A stretch of 55,350 nt of DNA from FEN-1088 sp031407985. GTDB taxonomy: Bacteria > Myxococcota_A > Polyangia > Fen-1088. The notes under the pieces are model-generated. The model saw nothing but the letters and a program-made list of their open reading frames with translations, ran no database searches and was not told the origin of the DNA. This document shows positions 7,688-15,454 of this stretch, in pieces. The first letter of the stretch is position 1; the number at the start of each line of letters is the position of its first letter. The stretch spans positions 1 to 55,350 of the forward strand of contig JANOJB010000330.1 of NCBI GenBank assembly GCA_031407985.1. Reading direction: 5' to 3'. The translations under genes were made by a program, and so were the position numbers.

Positions 7688-8895
7688 GAACGGCGTTTCT
7701 GGCCGGGTTGTTGACCGTGAACTTCGGATTCGGGAGCGTGGTGCGCGCGGCGGAGGTCGAGGCGTCGCAAAGGGTGACGTTGTTCCAGGAACCGTCATCC
7801 ATATCGGGCAATGCGGGCGTGACGGTCGTCCATCCGCAGACGGACGTCAGCGCGACCCTGGCGTCGACCGTGGGACTGGCGGCAGGGTATTCGGTCGACA
7901 TCGTCAGCGGCGCCACACCGTCGGTGTTTCGCGTCGACGCCGTGTCCGCGGCGACGAAATTTTCGGACACGCGGCACCAGGTCAAAGGCGCGCTGACCTA
8001 CATCCGCCCGACGGCGGAGGTGACCGCGGGTTACAGCTACGGATGGGAGAGCGACTACAGATCCGGTGCGCTGACCGTCGTCACCCGCAGCGACATTCTG
8101 GACCACGCGTTCACATTGGGGCTTGGGTACACGCACAACTTCGACTCCGTGTGCGACCAGAACAACCCCGACGCAGCCGGTGGGCCCCTTCAGCGTTTGG
8201 CTCTGGTCACGTCGGAAAACTGTTTCAAGGGAACCCCCGAGGTCGCGACGCGGCGGCTACACATCGATTCATTGGAACCATCGGTCACGTGGGCTGCCAC
8301 ACCACGCCTGCTGCTGCAAGGCGGCGGCACGGTGCAAATCATGGATGGCTTCCAGGCCAATCCCTACCGCCGTGTCGAACTGGGTAGCGCGGGTCGGACG
8401 CCGCAGGAGAGCCTGCCCACGTTCCGTCAACGTTACGCGGTCTTCGGACGGGCGGCGTACGCTTTCCCCCGCAGTCATACGTCGCTGCAAACCACCGTGC
8501 GCGTCTACCGCGATACCTGGGCGGTGGAAGCGTTAACCGCCGAGATACTGATTCATCAGTACCTGGCGAAGTTCCTCTTGTTGTCGGTGCGCGGTCGTAT
8601 GCACGCGCAACGCGGCGCCAGCTTCTACCTGGACGCCGAGGGTTATCGCCTCTTCGGCCCGAACGGCCAGTACTGGACCGGCGATCGCGAGCTGTCTCCG
8701 ATGCGGAACATCCTCATCGGCGGCAAGTTGGCCTATCTGCGGATTCCCGAATCGCAAGGAAGTAGCTTCTTCCGCGAAATCGAAGTGGCGCTGAAGTGGG
8801 AGGGGCTGTTCTACAGTCTGCACTCGGCCCTGGCGCCGAACGCCGATCGCAAGCTGGCGCTGATCTGGCAGGCCGCGCTGTCGCTGCGCTTCTGA
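7678..8895 (+). CDS. DUF3570 outer-membrane beta-barrel protein
   Basis: A 405-aa predicted barrel. Two TTG codons compete (7672 and 7678); 7678 is preferred because GGAGG sits 6 nt before it. A signal peptide ends near VVRA. The DUF3570 signature is visible: VDIVSGATPSVFRVDAVS followed by FSDTRHQVKGALTY, then many amphipathic strands and a final QAALSLRF. The family is paired with DUF4266 lipoproteins in many proteobacteria. The gene overlaps its DUF4266 partner by 10 bp and is the last in the + strand run. Only 37 bp separate it from the convergent gene on the other strand; no convincing terminator was seen there. Confidence 0.85.
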   Translation: MQLRTAFLAGLLTVNFGFGSVVRAAEVEASQRVTLFQEPSSISGNAGVTVVHPQTDVSATLASTVGLAAGYSVDIVSGATPSVFRVDAVSAATKFSDTRHQVKGALTYIRPTAEVTAGYSYGWESDYRSGALTVVTRSDILDHAFTLGLGYTHNFDSVCDQNNPDAAGGPLQRLALVTSENCFKGTPEVATRRLHIDSLEPSVTWAATPRLLLQGGGTVQIMDGFQANPYRRVELGSAGRTPQESLPTFRQRYAVFGRAAYAFPRSHTSLQTTVRVYRDTWAVEALTAEILIHQYLAKFLLLSVRGRMHAQRGASFYLDAEGYRLFGPNGQYWTGDRELSPMRNILIGGKLAYLRIPESQGSSFFREIEVALKWEGLFYSLHSALAPNADRKLALIWQAALSLRF

Positions 8896-8932
8896 CCGGT
8901 TTTCTTTGCGGTCTTGGTCGCGGCTGATCGCC

Positions 8933-11899
8933 CTACTGCAACGGCTTCGGTTGCTGATCCCGAGATTTGCTGACCGATGCACCAGTGAGGGCGTCGGCGG
9001 TCACTGCGATGTCCAATTCCTGGCCTGACAGACTGCCGTGACAGCCGCCGCAGACGCCGTTGAAAAACTTCCGGGGAACTCCCGGCGTGATGTATTCGCC
9101 GGGGGACACTTGGTGTTCCTCGCGCATCGTCAGCACGGGATTTCCGCTGCCGTCGACCAATTCCAAGATGAGCGGCTTGTTCACCGGAATGTAGACCTTC
9201 AACGAATGGTCGGATTCGAAGCGGGCGGTTCCCAGGTCCACGCGATCCACGTAGACGTTCTGCGATCCCTGCAAACCTGGCGGATTCGGCCCGGGGGGTG
9301 GACGCAGCTCGTAGACCTTCAAGCCCACCGCGGCGTCGAAGCGGGCGACATTCCGACCACGCCGCAGATTAGAATCCAGCAGCGTCGCCAACACGGGAAC
9401 ATCGGGGAAGTGCATCACAGCGTAGTCCACCGGATCGACGCGCCCGCCAAACACCAGTTGCGGAAAATTGCGAAACAGCTCGGTCTCGGCGCGCTTGTAT
9501 CCCAGCACCGCTTCGACAAATGACCGACTGGGATCAGCGATCAACACGCGCCGCAAGACCGGATTCTCCGCGGCCGCATCCACCGCGACCAGATCGTATT
9601 TCGGCGTGCCCGTCGCGGGGTCCTGAACGTTCGCCGCGTAGGATGCCAGGATCTCGCCGTTCGGCAGCGATGACGGCGATCGGTAAACCCCCGCCGTTGA
9701 GGCTTTGCCGTGCGCGGCGGGATCCACAATCCGCAACGCCTTCAGGAAGGATGCTTCGGCCCGCCCTTTCTCGAACGGCCCCACCGATCGATTGAAGGTG
9801 GCCAGCGCCCCACCACCTCCACGCGCCCCCACGTCCGACAGGATGAACAGAAAATCGCGATCCAACCCCTCCCTGATCTCCGTCGCCTGGGAATATCCGA
9901 CCGAATCAACCTCCCCATCGCTGAACGTGTCGTTCGATTTCGCGCGCTGGGCGATCAGGGGATGGTAGTCGCTGAGGTCCCAGTTAATCCGGCGGCCGGA
10001 CAGCTGATAGAATTCGGGCGACGCCTTTTCGACGGTGAAGGACAGACGGCCGTCCTGCATGAAGGCCGGTCCCATCTCGGACCCCAGCAGCCAGGTCATC
10101 TGCTGTACGCTGGCGAAGTTCGCCGCCGGCCCCGTGCGAAACAGATCGGCGTTCGGCAAGAACAGCTTGGGCGTGATGGTCCCAGCGCGCGTCGATGCAA
10201 ACACGATGGTGCCGTCGGGCGCGAACACCGGATCGAAATTGTGCACCTTGACCGCGCCCTGCATCCGTCCGTTGTCCGACGTCAACTGCCGGCAGACGCC
10301 ACCCGCCGCGACGTCGACCAGCCACAGGTCCAACCCACCGGCGGCCGACGGACGGCCCGCGAAGACCAGCTTCTGCCCGTCAGGCGACCATTCCGGCCCG
10401 CGCACGTCCGCGGTGCCGGCAACCAGCCCCGCACATCCACCGAGCACACTGCGCGGCGTTCCCACCGTCGCCACCGCACCACGCGCCCCCAACGTCGCGT
10501 CGGCGACCAGCAGGTCGGCGCCCCCCCGGAAGGTATCGAATTCCAGCAGCGAATCCGTATCTGGCGGACGCGCGACGAACGCCAGCGGCAACACGCCTCC
10601 CGCAGCCATCGGCGAGACCCCCGCCGATCTCTCTCCGCGTTCGATGCGGTGCCATTCGGCGAAAATACAGTACGCGCTGGCCGTCGCGGGGTCGAACGTC
10701 GCTGGACAGATGTGGCTGGCCGTGGCCCCCCCGCCGTCGGCCGCCGCTATCCCATCCTCCAGAACCGAACCGGCGCGATGAGGGATGCCGCCTGGAAAAA
10801 TCGTCTTTTTGACGGCGCGGGACTGCCGCACATCGACGGTGTCGATGGCCATGAATTCCTTCAGCGTGGTTTCGTAGTTGCGCGTCAGGACCTGCGGGGC
10901 AAAGAACCCCTGCGCCCCCGACCGCAGTCGAAAATCATTGAACCCGTCGGGGCTGTGACAGCCTTCAAGCGCGCAACCGCGTTGAAGCATCTTGGGCATC
11001 ACGTTGGCCTCGAAGAAGACCTGCCCCGGACTCTTGACCAGCGCCGGCGGTGGCGCCGCCTTCACCGCCACCGCCCATTCGCGCCAGGCCTTCCATGTGG
11101 AATCCTCGCGCGTCACGAAGAAGATTCCGCCCGTGTGACTCACCCCGCCCGCCTCCGGCGAAAGCGGCCGCAACAGAATTTCGCCCTGTTCGGGCATGGC
11201 AGACAACTCGACAAAACCCGCGGCCTGAAGAAAATTGAACCGTATCTGCTGATCGTCGTCGCCGCAGGTCATGTAGAAATCCGACTGGGGCGATCCGTGA
11301 CAGGTCCCGGACGAGCACGAATTCTTGAGCGTCGGTACGACGTTCGAAACGAACAGCTGATAGGGCGCGCTGTTGGTGTCCACTGCCGCCAGGTCACGCC
11401 CCGGCGGGACCATCGTGTTGCACGCGCCGATTCCCTGCTGGGCGCGCGGCGCGGGCGCCACGCCGTCCAGATTGGCGCCGTTGCTCAACCAGGACTCCAA
11501 CTCGTAAAATGCGTCCGAACTCCTGGTGATGGTTTTGCCGCCCGCGTGAAGAATCTCGCTTTGGACGAATCCGCCCCGGTAGGGGATCTCCAGGGACGTC
11601 TCGGGGACGGCCTTCAGCAGCAACAGGGGCAAGGGATAGCTGCCGTAGGTCCGCAGCACGTCCGGGCGTTTCTGAACCCCCGCGAAGGACGACAGATCCA
11701 GATTGCCAAGGGCAGTGCCCGTGGCGGGATCGATCTGGTGACAGGGCGATGTGTTGCCGACGCAGGATTGGTTCAGGATCGGCTGGATGTGCTGATCGTA
11801 ATAGTGCCGCGACGCGGGCTTCTTTACCGTGCAGCCGATCGACACCAGGGCGGCGGTGGCTCCCAGTACCGCCGCGCACCCACCGACGGGATACCGCAT
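8933..11899 (-). CDS. Large lipoprotein with TolB/PD40 propeller and several haem-attachment-like motifs (HzsA-like)
   Basis: A 988-aa lipoprotein (lipobox LVSIGC, Cys about residue 23). N-terminal c-type-like segments contain CVGNTSPCH (CX6CH), CSSGTCH and CALEGCH (both CX4CH). The centre is a beta-propeller with PD40/TolB motifs (SPDGQKLVFAGRP, FAPDGTIVFASTRAG). The C-terminal part has the layout of the hydrazine synthase alpha-subunit middle domain, with KVYIPVNKPLILELVDG followed by a canonical CX2CH (CGGCHGS). Reported relatives are surface or periplasmic proteins; a hydrazine reaction is not implied. It is the third gene of a - strand operon. The 40-bp gap upstream holds a perfect 6-bp hairpin (11914-11927) that might tune its expression. 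The ribosome-binding site is weak. Confidence 0.85.
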   Translation of the reverse strand: MRYPVGGCAAVLGATAALVSIGCTVKKPASRHYYDQHIQPILNQSCVGNTSPCHQIDPATGTALGNLDLSSFAGVQKRPDVLRTYGSYPLPLLLLKAVPETSLEIPYRGGFVQSEILHAGGKTITRSSDAFYELESWLSNGANLDGVAPAPRAQQGIGACNTMVPPGRDLAAVDTNSAPYQLFVSNVVPTLKNSCSSGTCHGSPQSDFYMTCGDDDQQIRFNFLQAAGFVELSAMPEQGEILLRPLSPEAGGVSHTGGIFFVTREDSTWKAWREWAVAVKAAPPPALVKSPGQVFFEANVMPKMLQRGCALEGCHSPDGFNDFRLRSGAQGFFAPQVLTRNYETTLKEFMAIDTVDVRQSRAVKKTIFPGGIPHRAGSVLEDGIAAADGGGATASHICPATFDPATASAYCIFAEWHRIERGERSAGVSPMAAGGVLPLAFVARPPDTDSLLEFDTFRGGADLLVADATLGARGAVATVGTPRSVLGGCAGLVAGTADVRGPEWSPDGQKLVFAGRPSAAGGLDLWLVDVAAGGVCRQLTSDNGRMQGAVKVHNFDPVFAPDGTIVFASTRAGTITPKLFLPNADLFRTGPAANFASVQQMTWLLGSEMGPAFMQDGRLSFTVEKASPEFYQLSGRRINWDLSDYHPLIAQRAKSNDTFSDGEVDSVGYSQATEIREGLDRDFLFILSDVGARGGGGALATFNRSVGPFEKGRAEASFLKALRIVDPAAHGKASTAGVYRSPSSLPNGEILASYAANVQDPATGTPKYDLVAVDAAAENPVLRRVLIADPSRSFVEAVLGYKRAETELFRNFPQLVFGGRVDPVDYAVMHFPDVPVLATLLDSNLRRGRNVARFDAAVGLKVYELRPPPGPNPPGLQGSQNVYVDRVDLGTARFESDHSLKVYIPVNKPLILELVDGSGNPVLTMREEHQVSPGEYITPGVPRKFFNGVCGGCHGSLSGQELDIAVTADALTGASVSKSRDQQPKPLQ

Positions 11900-11939
11900 G
11901 GGACGATGATACCAGCCGCTCGCGGCTCCGTCGCCGGGA

Positions 11940-12818
11940 TTACCGGCTAAGTCCGGCGATCGACGCGCTTGCCAAAGACCGCACCAGCGGTGACGAATCC
12001 GACGTCGCAGCCTGGCTCAGCGCCGGGCCCGCGATCGCCGCCGAGGCCCCGATCTGTCCCAGTGCCCATGCCGCCCGTTTGCGAACGTTGGGGCTGGCGT
12101 CATTCTGAAGGACCTGCACCAGGGCCGTCGTCGCGGTGGTGGTGCGCAGGTGCGCGACCGTGTAGACCGCCTCGGTCCGTACGCCTTCGTTCGTGTCGGC
12201 AAGCAGGGGCACGGCCACCGAGCCGTCACGAAAACCTTCCACCCTGCGCAACGCCGTCAACGACGCCGCTCGTACCAGCGCCTCGGGATCAGTCAACGCC
12301 GCCTGCAGGGGCGCGGCGGCCGCGGGACGCCTGATGGATCCCAGCGCCTTCGCCATGGCGGCTCGGGATTCTCCGTCGAAGATCGGGTTGGAGAGCGCAG
12401 CCGCCAGCGCCGGGATGGCCTGCGGATACGAGAACTCGCCCAACACGTCGGCCGCGTTGCGGGCCTTCAGTGAATCGGGCTGGCCGAGACGCGTGAGCAT
12501 GTCGCGATAAACCTGGCGGCCGACACCGCGCCGCACCAGCCACCACGCGGCCACCTGTCGAATGCTGGCGTCGTTGTTGTCAACCAGGGGAAGAACGTAG
12601 CGCACACAGGCCGCGCAGATCAGGTACTCCGATCGTTCCAGCTCGGACTTGATGGCATCCGCCGACCCCGACGAAATGGCGCTGACGATCGCCTGCGAAC
12701 TGCCACCGCGACCCGCGCTGGCGGGACCGGAGGCGACCAGCAGTGCCCCAGCGACCAGTCCGGCGGACACCAGGCGACCGAGCGACGACTCGACCCGAAC
12801 CGAATGAAACTTGCGCAT
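11940..12818 (-). CDS. Secreted HEAT-repeat protein
   Basis: A 292-aa exported protein. The ATG at 12818 (MRKFHSV) was chosen because GGGAGG lies 10 nt upstream and a clean signal peptide follows, ending GPASA at about residue 35; longer in-frame starts give an untidy N-terminus. The rest is a chain of HEAT/PBS-lyase-type repeats (SIRQVAAWWLVRRG, AIPALAAALSN, SVAVPLLADTNEGVRTEAV, NVRKRAAWALGQIG). A CAAC pair occurs in the first repeat. HEAT repeats normally serve as protein-binding scaffolds. It sits between the two haem-motif lipoproteins, so a scaffolding role for that pair is a reasonable inference. Confidence 0.82.
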   Translation of the reverse strand: MRKFHSVRVESSLGRLVSAGLVAGALLVASGPASAGRGGSSQAIVSAISSGSADAIKSELERSEYLICAACVRYVLPLVDNNDASIRQVAAWWLVRRGVGRQVYRDMLTRLGQPDSLKARNAADVLGEFSYPQAIPALAAALSNPIFDGESRAAMAKALGSIRRPAAAAPLQAALTDPEALVRAASLTALRRVEGFRDGSVAVPLLADTNEGVRTEAVYTVAHLRTTTATTALVQVLQNDASPNVRKRAAWALGQIGASAAIAGPALSQAATSDSSPLVRSLASASIAGLSR

Positions 12819-12883
12819 GGCTTGGAGACCTCCCATCGAACTTGTCATTGCCGAAACTCTCATGGCGACCCTCTCGAAGGACC

Positions 12884-15064
12884 TCACGGGGGGCCCATTC
12901 CACTCATGGGTTCGTTGCGGGTCTCACGGGCGAAGAACTGTCCCCCCATGTCCAGGCTGAGGCCGATCAGGTAGTGCTCGTCGGGCGTCAGATCGGTGAG
13001 CCCCAGTGCTTGGAGGTGGGGCAGGCCCGCATAGCGACGCACGTTTGTGTCGATCACGGGGAACCGCTGCGGCGGATTCAGCTTCTGGATGATCTTCGAA
13101 CCCGCCGCATTGGCGGGCAAACCAAACTCGAACGGCTCACCCGTGAAGGTGACCACATTTTCGCCGATGATCTCGCCGAGGCCCATGATCGACAGGTACG
13201 AAGCGCTAAAGTCGCCGGTCATCATCTCGCCGACGACCACGTTGACCTTCTGCCCGCGAAGGTCGAACACGAAGGTCTGCGACAGACCCGAAGTTGTGTC
13301 GGTGACGGAGAACGACGGGTTGCCGGGCTTGCTGGCGTCGCCGTCATGGCAGCTGACGCACTTGGCGTCGAAGATGGGCTGCAAGGCCTTGTCCCAGGGA
13401 ACGCCCCGCACGTTGCCGTAGGTGAAGTTCGTCGACACGCGCAACGCCCGGGCCACATCCAGGTTCGCCGGCCCGCGCAGGATCGCCTGGGTCTGGCCCG
13501 GATTGATGTCCGACGCTCCCGTCCGACTCTCATGGCAACCGCCGCAGGTGCGCTGCTCGCCATTGCGACCGCTGATCCAGATCGGCTCGTCGGCGATGGA
13601 GATGGCGAACTTGTCCAGCACCTGTTGATGGACAGGAACATTGGCGGGAACGCGGGCCGCGAACGATCCGTCCGACTCGACCGGAACCTCGCCGTACAGC
13701 GACTGCCCGTCGAACTCGGTGGTCCCGAAGGTGCGAATGCCCTCCTCACCCGAGAATCCCTCGATCAAACGGACCTTGACCGCGGCTCCCGCGGGGATGG
13801 GACGCAAGGTGCTGCTGTAGACGTTCAGCGCGCTCAAGACGAAACCGTTGCCCGCCTGAATCGGCGAGGCAGTGACTGGCGGCTCGGGACGCGCCTTGAC
13901 CGGCCGCGCCTGCACGTCCCAGAAGCGGGCATCGTCGTACAGAGGGAACCGGGTGTCGTTGGCGGCGTTGTAGATGTACAGACCGAAGTTGGCATTGGTG
14001 GCGGCGGTCGCCAGAATCTCGGATTCAACAGGACCGTCGGACCACGAGACGATGAACTGAGCGCCGGGGACCTTGCCCACCGGCTCGGCGTCGTAGTAGC
14101 GGCCAACGCCAATCGCCGAAGGAACGCGATCACCCGGAATCTTCTTGGTCAGATCGGCGACGCTGGACAGCGCCTCGCTGCCGCCTAGGTTGGCCAGCAG
14201 CAACTTGCCGGCCTGCAGCGTTCGATCCCGCGACGTCCCCACCGCGATGATCTGGGTGCCCCCGTTGGCTGCCGGCCCGACATAGCGGGCGCGTAGGTAG
14301 CTGTTGGTCTCGGCCTTGGCCCTGTCGGGATCCAACTCGCCGCCGAAGGCCTCGCGAACGCCGGTCATATCGGCGTTCATCATCCTCAGATGGCCGTCAT
14401 TGACCTCGCCCAGGTGGCGCCACTCGGTGTAAAGCACGTGACCGTCGGGCAACAGCGCGGGCGCCACGCGGTGCGAAACATTGCGCGGCCCCAGTTCCAG
14501 GTTCTTGCCGTCCAGGTTGATGGTGCCCACCTGCGCGGTGGTCGCCCGCTCGTACTCATCCTGAAACTGCAAGGACGTGGGATCGCCCGCCTCGACGTTG
14601 CGGCTGGTCATGAACAACATCTTCTGACCGGGCAAGAAGATTGGATAGACGTAGTCGTCCGGCCCTTCGGTGACCTGTTTGACGTTGGTCCCGTCGACGT
14701 TCATCGTGAACAGGTGATACCGGTCGGCTCCGGCAAGCCGCGCCGAAAAGGCGATCGACTTGGCGTCGAAGGACAGATCCCACGACATGAAATCAGCATC
14801 GGCGAACATGGGATCGGAGGTCAGAACCGTCAGCGTGCCGTCCACCGCGGGCGGCGTCAGCATCACGATGCGGCCGCCCGGTACGAAGCTGGTGTAGTCG
14901 AAGACGTTCCCGTCGCTGTTCCGCGGAACCCTCTGCAAGAAGATGATCGCGTCCACCTCCGTTGGTACCGGCGAGGTGGTTTCATTGCCCGAGCACCCGC
15001 CGAGAGCGAGGACCAACCCCGCGCTCCAGACACCGACCCGAACCAATGTGCGCGTTTTCAACAT
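12884..15064 (-). CDS. Lipoprotein with TolB-like propeller and hydrazine-synthase-alpha-like middle domain
   Basis: A 726-aa lipoprotein. The ATG at 15064 has AAGGAG 6-7 nt upstream and gives a signal peptide ending LALGGC; an ATG at 15079 is less well placed. Residues 30-350 form a propeller (LSFDAKSIAFSARL, DDYVYPIFLPGQKMLFMTS). A beta-sandwich follows (YGEVPVESDGSFAARVPA) and leads into CGGCHES, the HzsA-type junction. A second haem motif, CVSCHDG, lies further on in a cytochrome-like segment (LQPIFDAKCVSCH). Both motifs are canonical CX2CH. Such proteins are secreted, and the chemistry is unknown outside anammox bacteria. It is the first gene of the three-gene - strand operon, transcribed from the 15065-15454 gap. 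Confidence 0.85.
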   Translation of the reverse strand: MLKTRTLVRVGVWSAGLVLALGGCSGNETTSPVPTEVDAIIFLQRVPRNSDGNVFDYTSFVPGGRIVMLTPPAVDGTLTVLTSDPMFADADFMSWDLSFDAKSIAFSARLAGADRYHLFTMNVDGTNVKQVTEGPDDYVYPIFLPGQKMLFMTSRNVEAGDPTSLQFQDEYERATTAQVGTINLDGKNLELGPRNVSHRVAPALLPDGHVLYTEWRHLGEVNDGHLRMMNADMTGVREAFGGELDPDRAKAETNSYLRARYVGPAANGGTQIIAVGTSRDRTLQAGKLLLANLGGSEALSSVADLTKKIPGDRVPSAIGVGRYYDAEPVGKVPGAQFIVSWSDGPVESEILATAATNANFGLYIYNAANDTRFPLYDDARFWDVQARPVKARPEPPVTASPIQAGNGFVLSALNVYSSTLRPIPAGAAVKVRLIEGFSGEEGIRTFGTTEFDGQSLYGEVPVESDGSFAARVPANVPVHQQVLDKFAISIADEPIWISGRNGEQRTCGGCHESRTGASDINPGQTQAILRGPANLDVARALRVSTNFTYGNVRGVPWDKALQPIFDAKCVSCHDGDASKPGNPSFSVTDTTSGLSQTFVFDLRGQKVNVVVGEMMTGDFSASYLSIMGLGEIIGENVVTFTGEPFEFGLPANAAGSKIIQKLNPPQRFPVIDTNVRRYAGLPHLQALGLTDLTPDEHYLIGLSLDMGGQFFARETRNEPMSGMGPP

Positions 15065-15454
15065 GTGGGACTCCTTCATGTACCCCGAAAATACAGCAAG
15101 ATCAGCGCCACGGATCAAAGCGAATTTCAAATGACGAAAGCCGCGAAACGACGGGCACGCCGCGCGCCCGTTCGCGTCGAAAATGCCTGCTACAGCGGCA
15201 TCGTTGCGCAACAGCGAATCTCGGCCGAAAAGGCCCTTCGTCCGTCCAACGCGGGGGCCCAACGACCATGGTCTTAGGTAGTTGCGAGCACCTGGAGCCG
15301 TTGCGCAACTGAACCGTCCCAAACGCGAACGAACGCACTTCATTCCCACAGGTCCATGGGGCAGAAAGCAGGGGTGCGGTCAGTCCTCTGCGTTTGGCGG
15401 TCTGAATGATTCCTTGAGTCACCGCACCCTGTGCGTCTACGCTGGAGGTTGGCC
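15065..15454. promoter_or_regulatory. Divergent intergenic region with two copies of a perfect palindrome
   Basis: This 390-bp gap separates the - strand HzsA-like operon from the + strand kinase operon and contains no plausible gene. The perfect 10-bp palindrome GTTGCGCAAC occurs at 15203-15212 and again at 15300-15309. The second copy is also half of a 7-bp inverted repeat, AGTTGCG (15280-15286) with CGCAACT (15304-15310). This is the expected layout for a regulator site shared by divergent promoters. No strong -35/-10 pair stands out on either strand. Confidence 0.45.

Noticed and set aside
9710..11950. A 746-codon open frame on the + strand opposite the haem-motif lipoprotein
   Set aside because: It is Arg/Gly-rich with no motif, and the - strand protein has clear domains. 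High-GC DNA gives long antisense frames.
12743..14188. Long open frame on the + strand opposite the HzsA-like lipoprotein
   Set aside because: Shadow of the coding strand, with no recognisable domain or ribosome-binding site.
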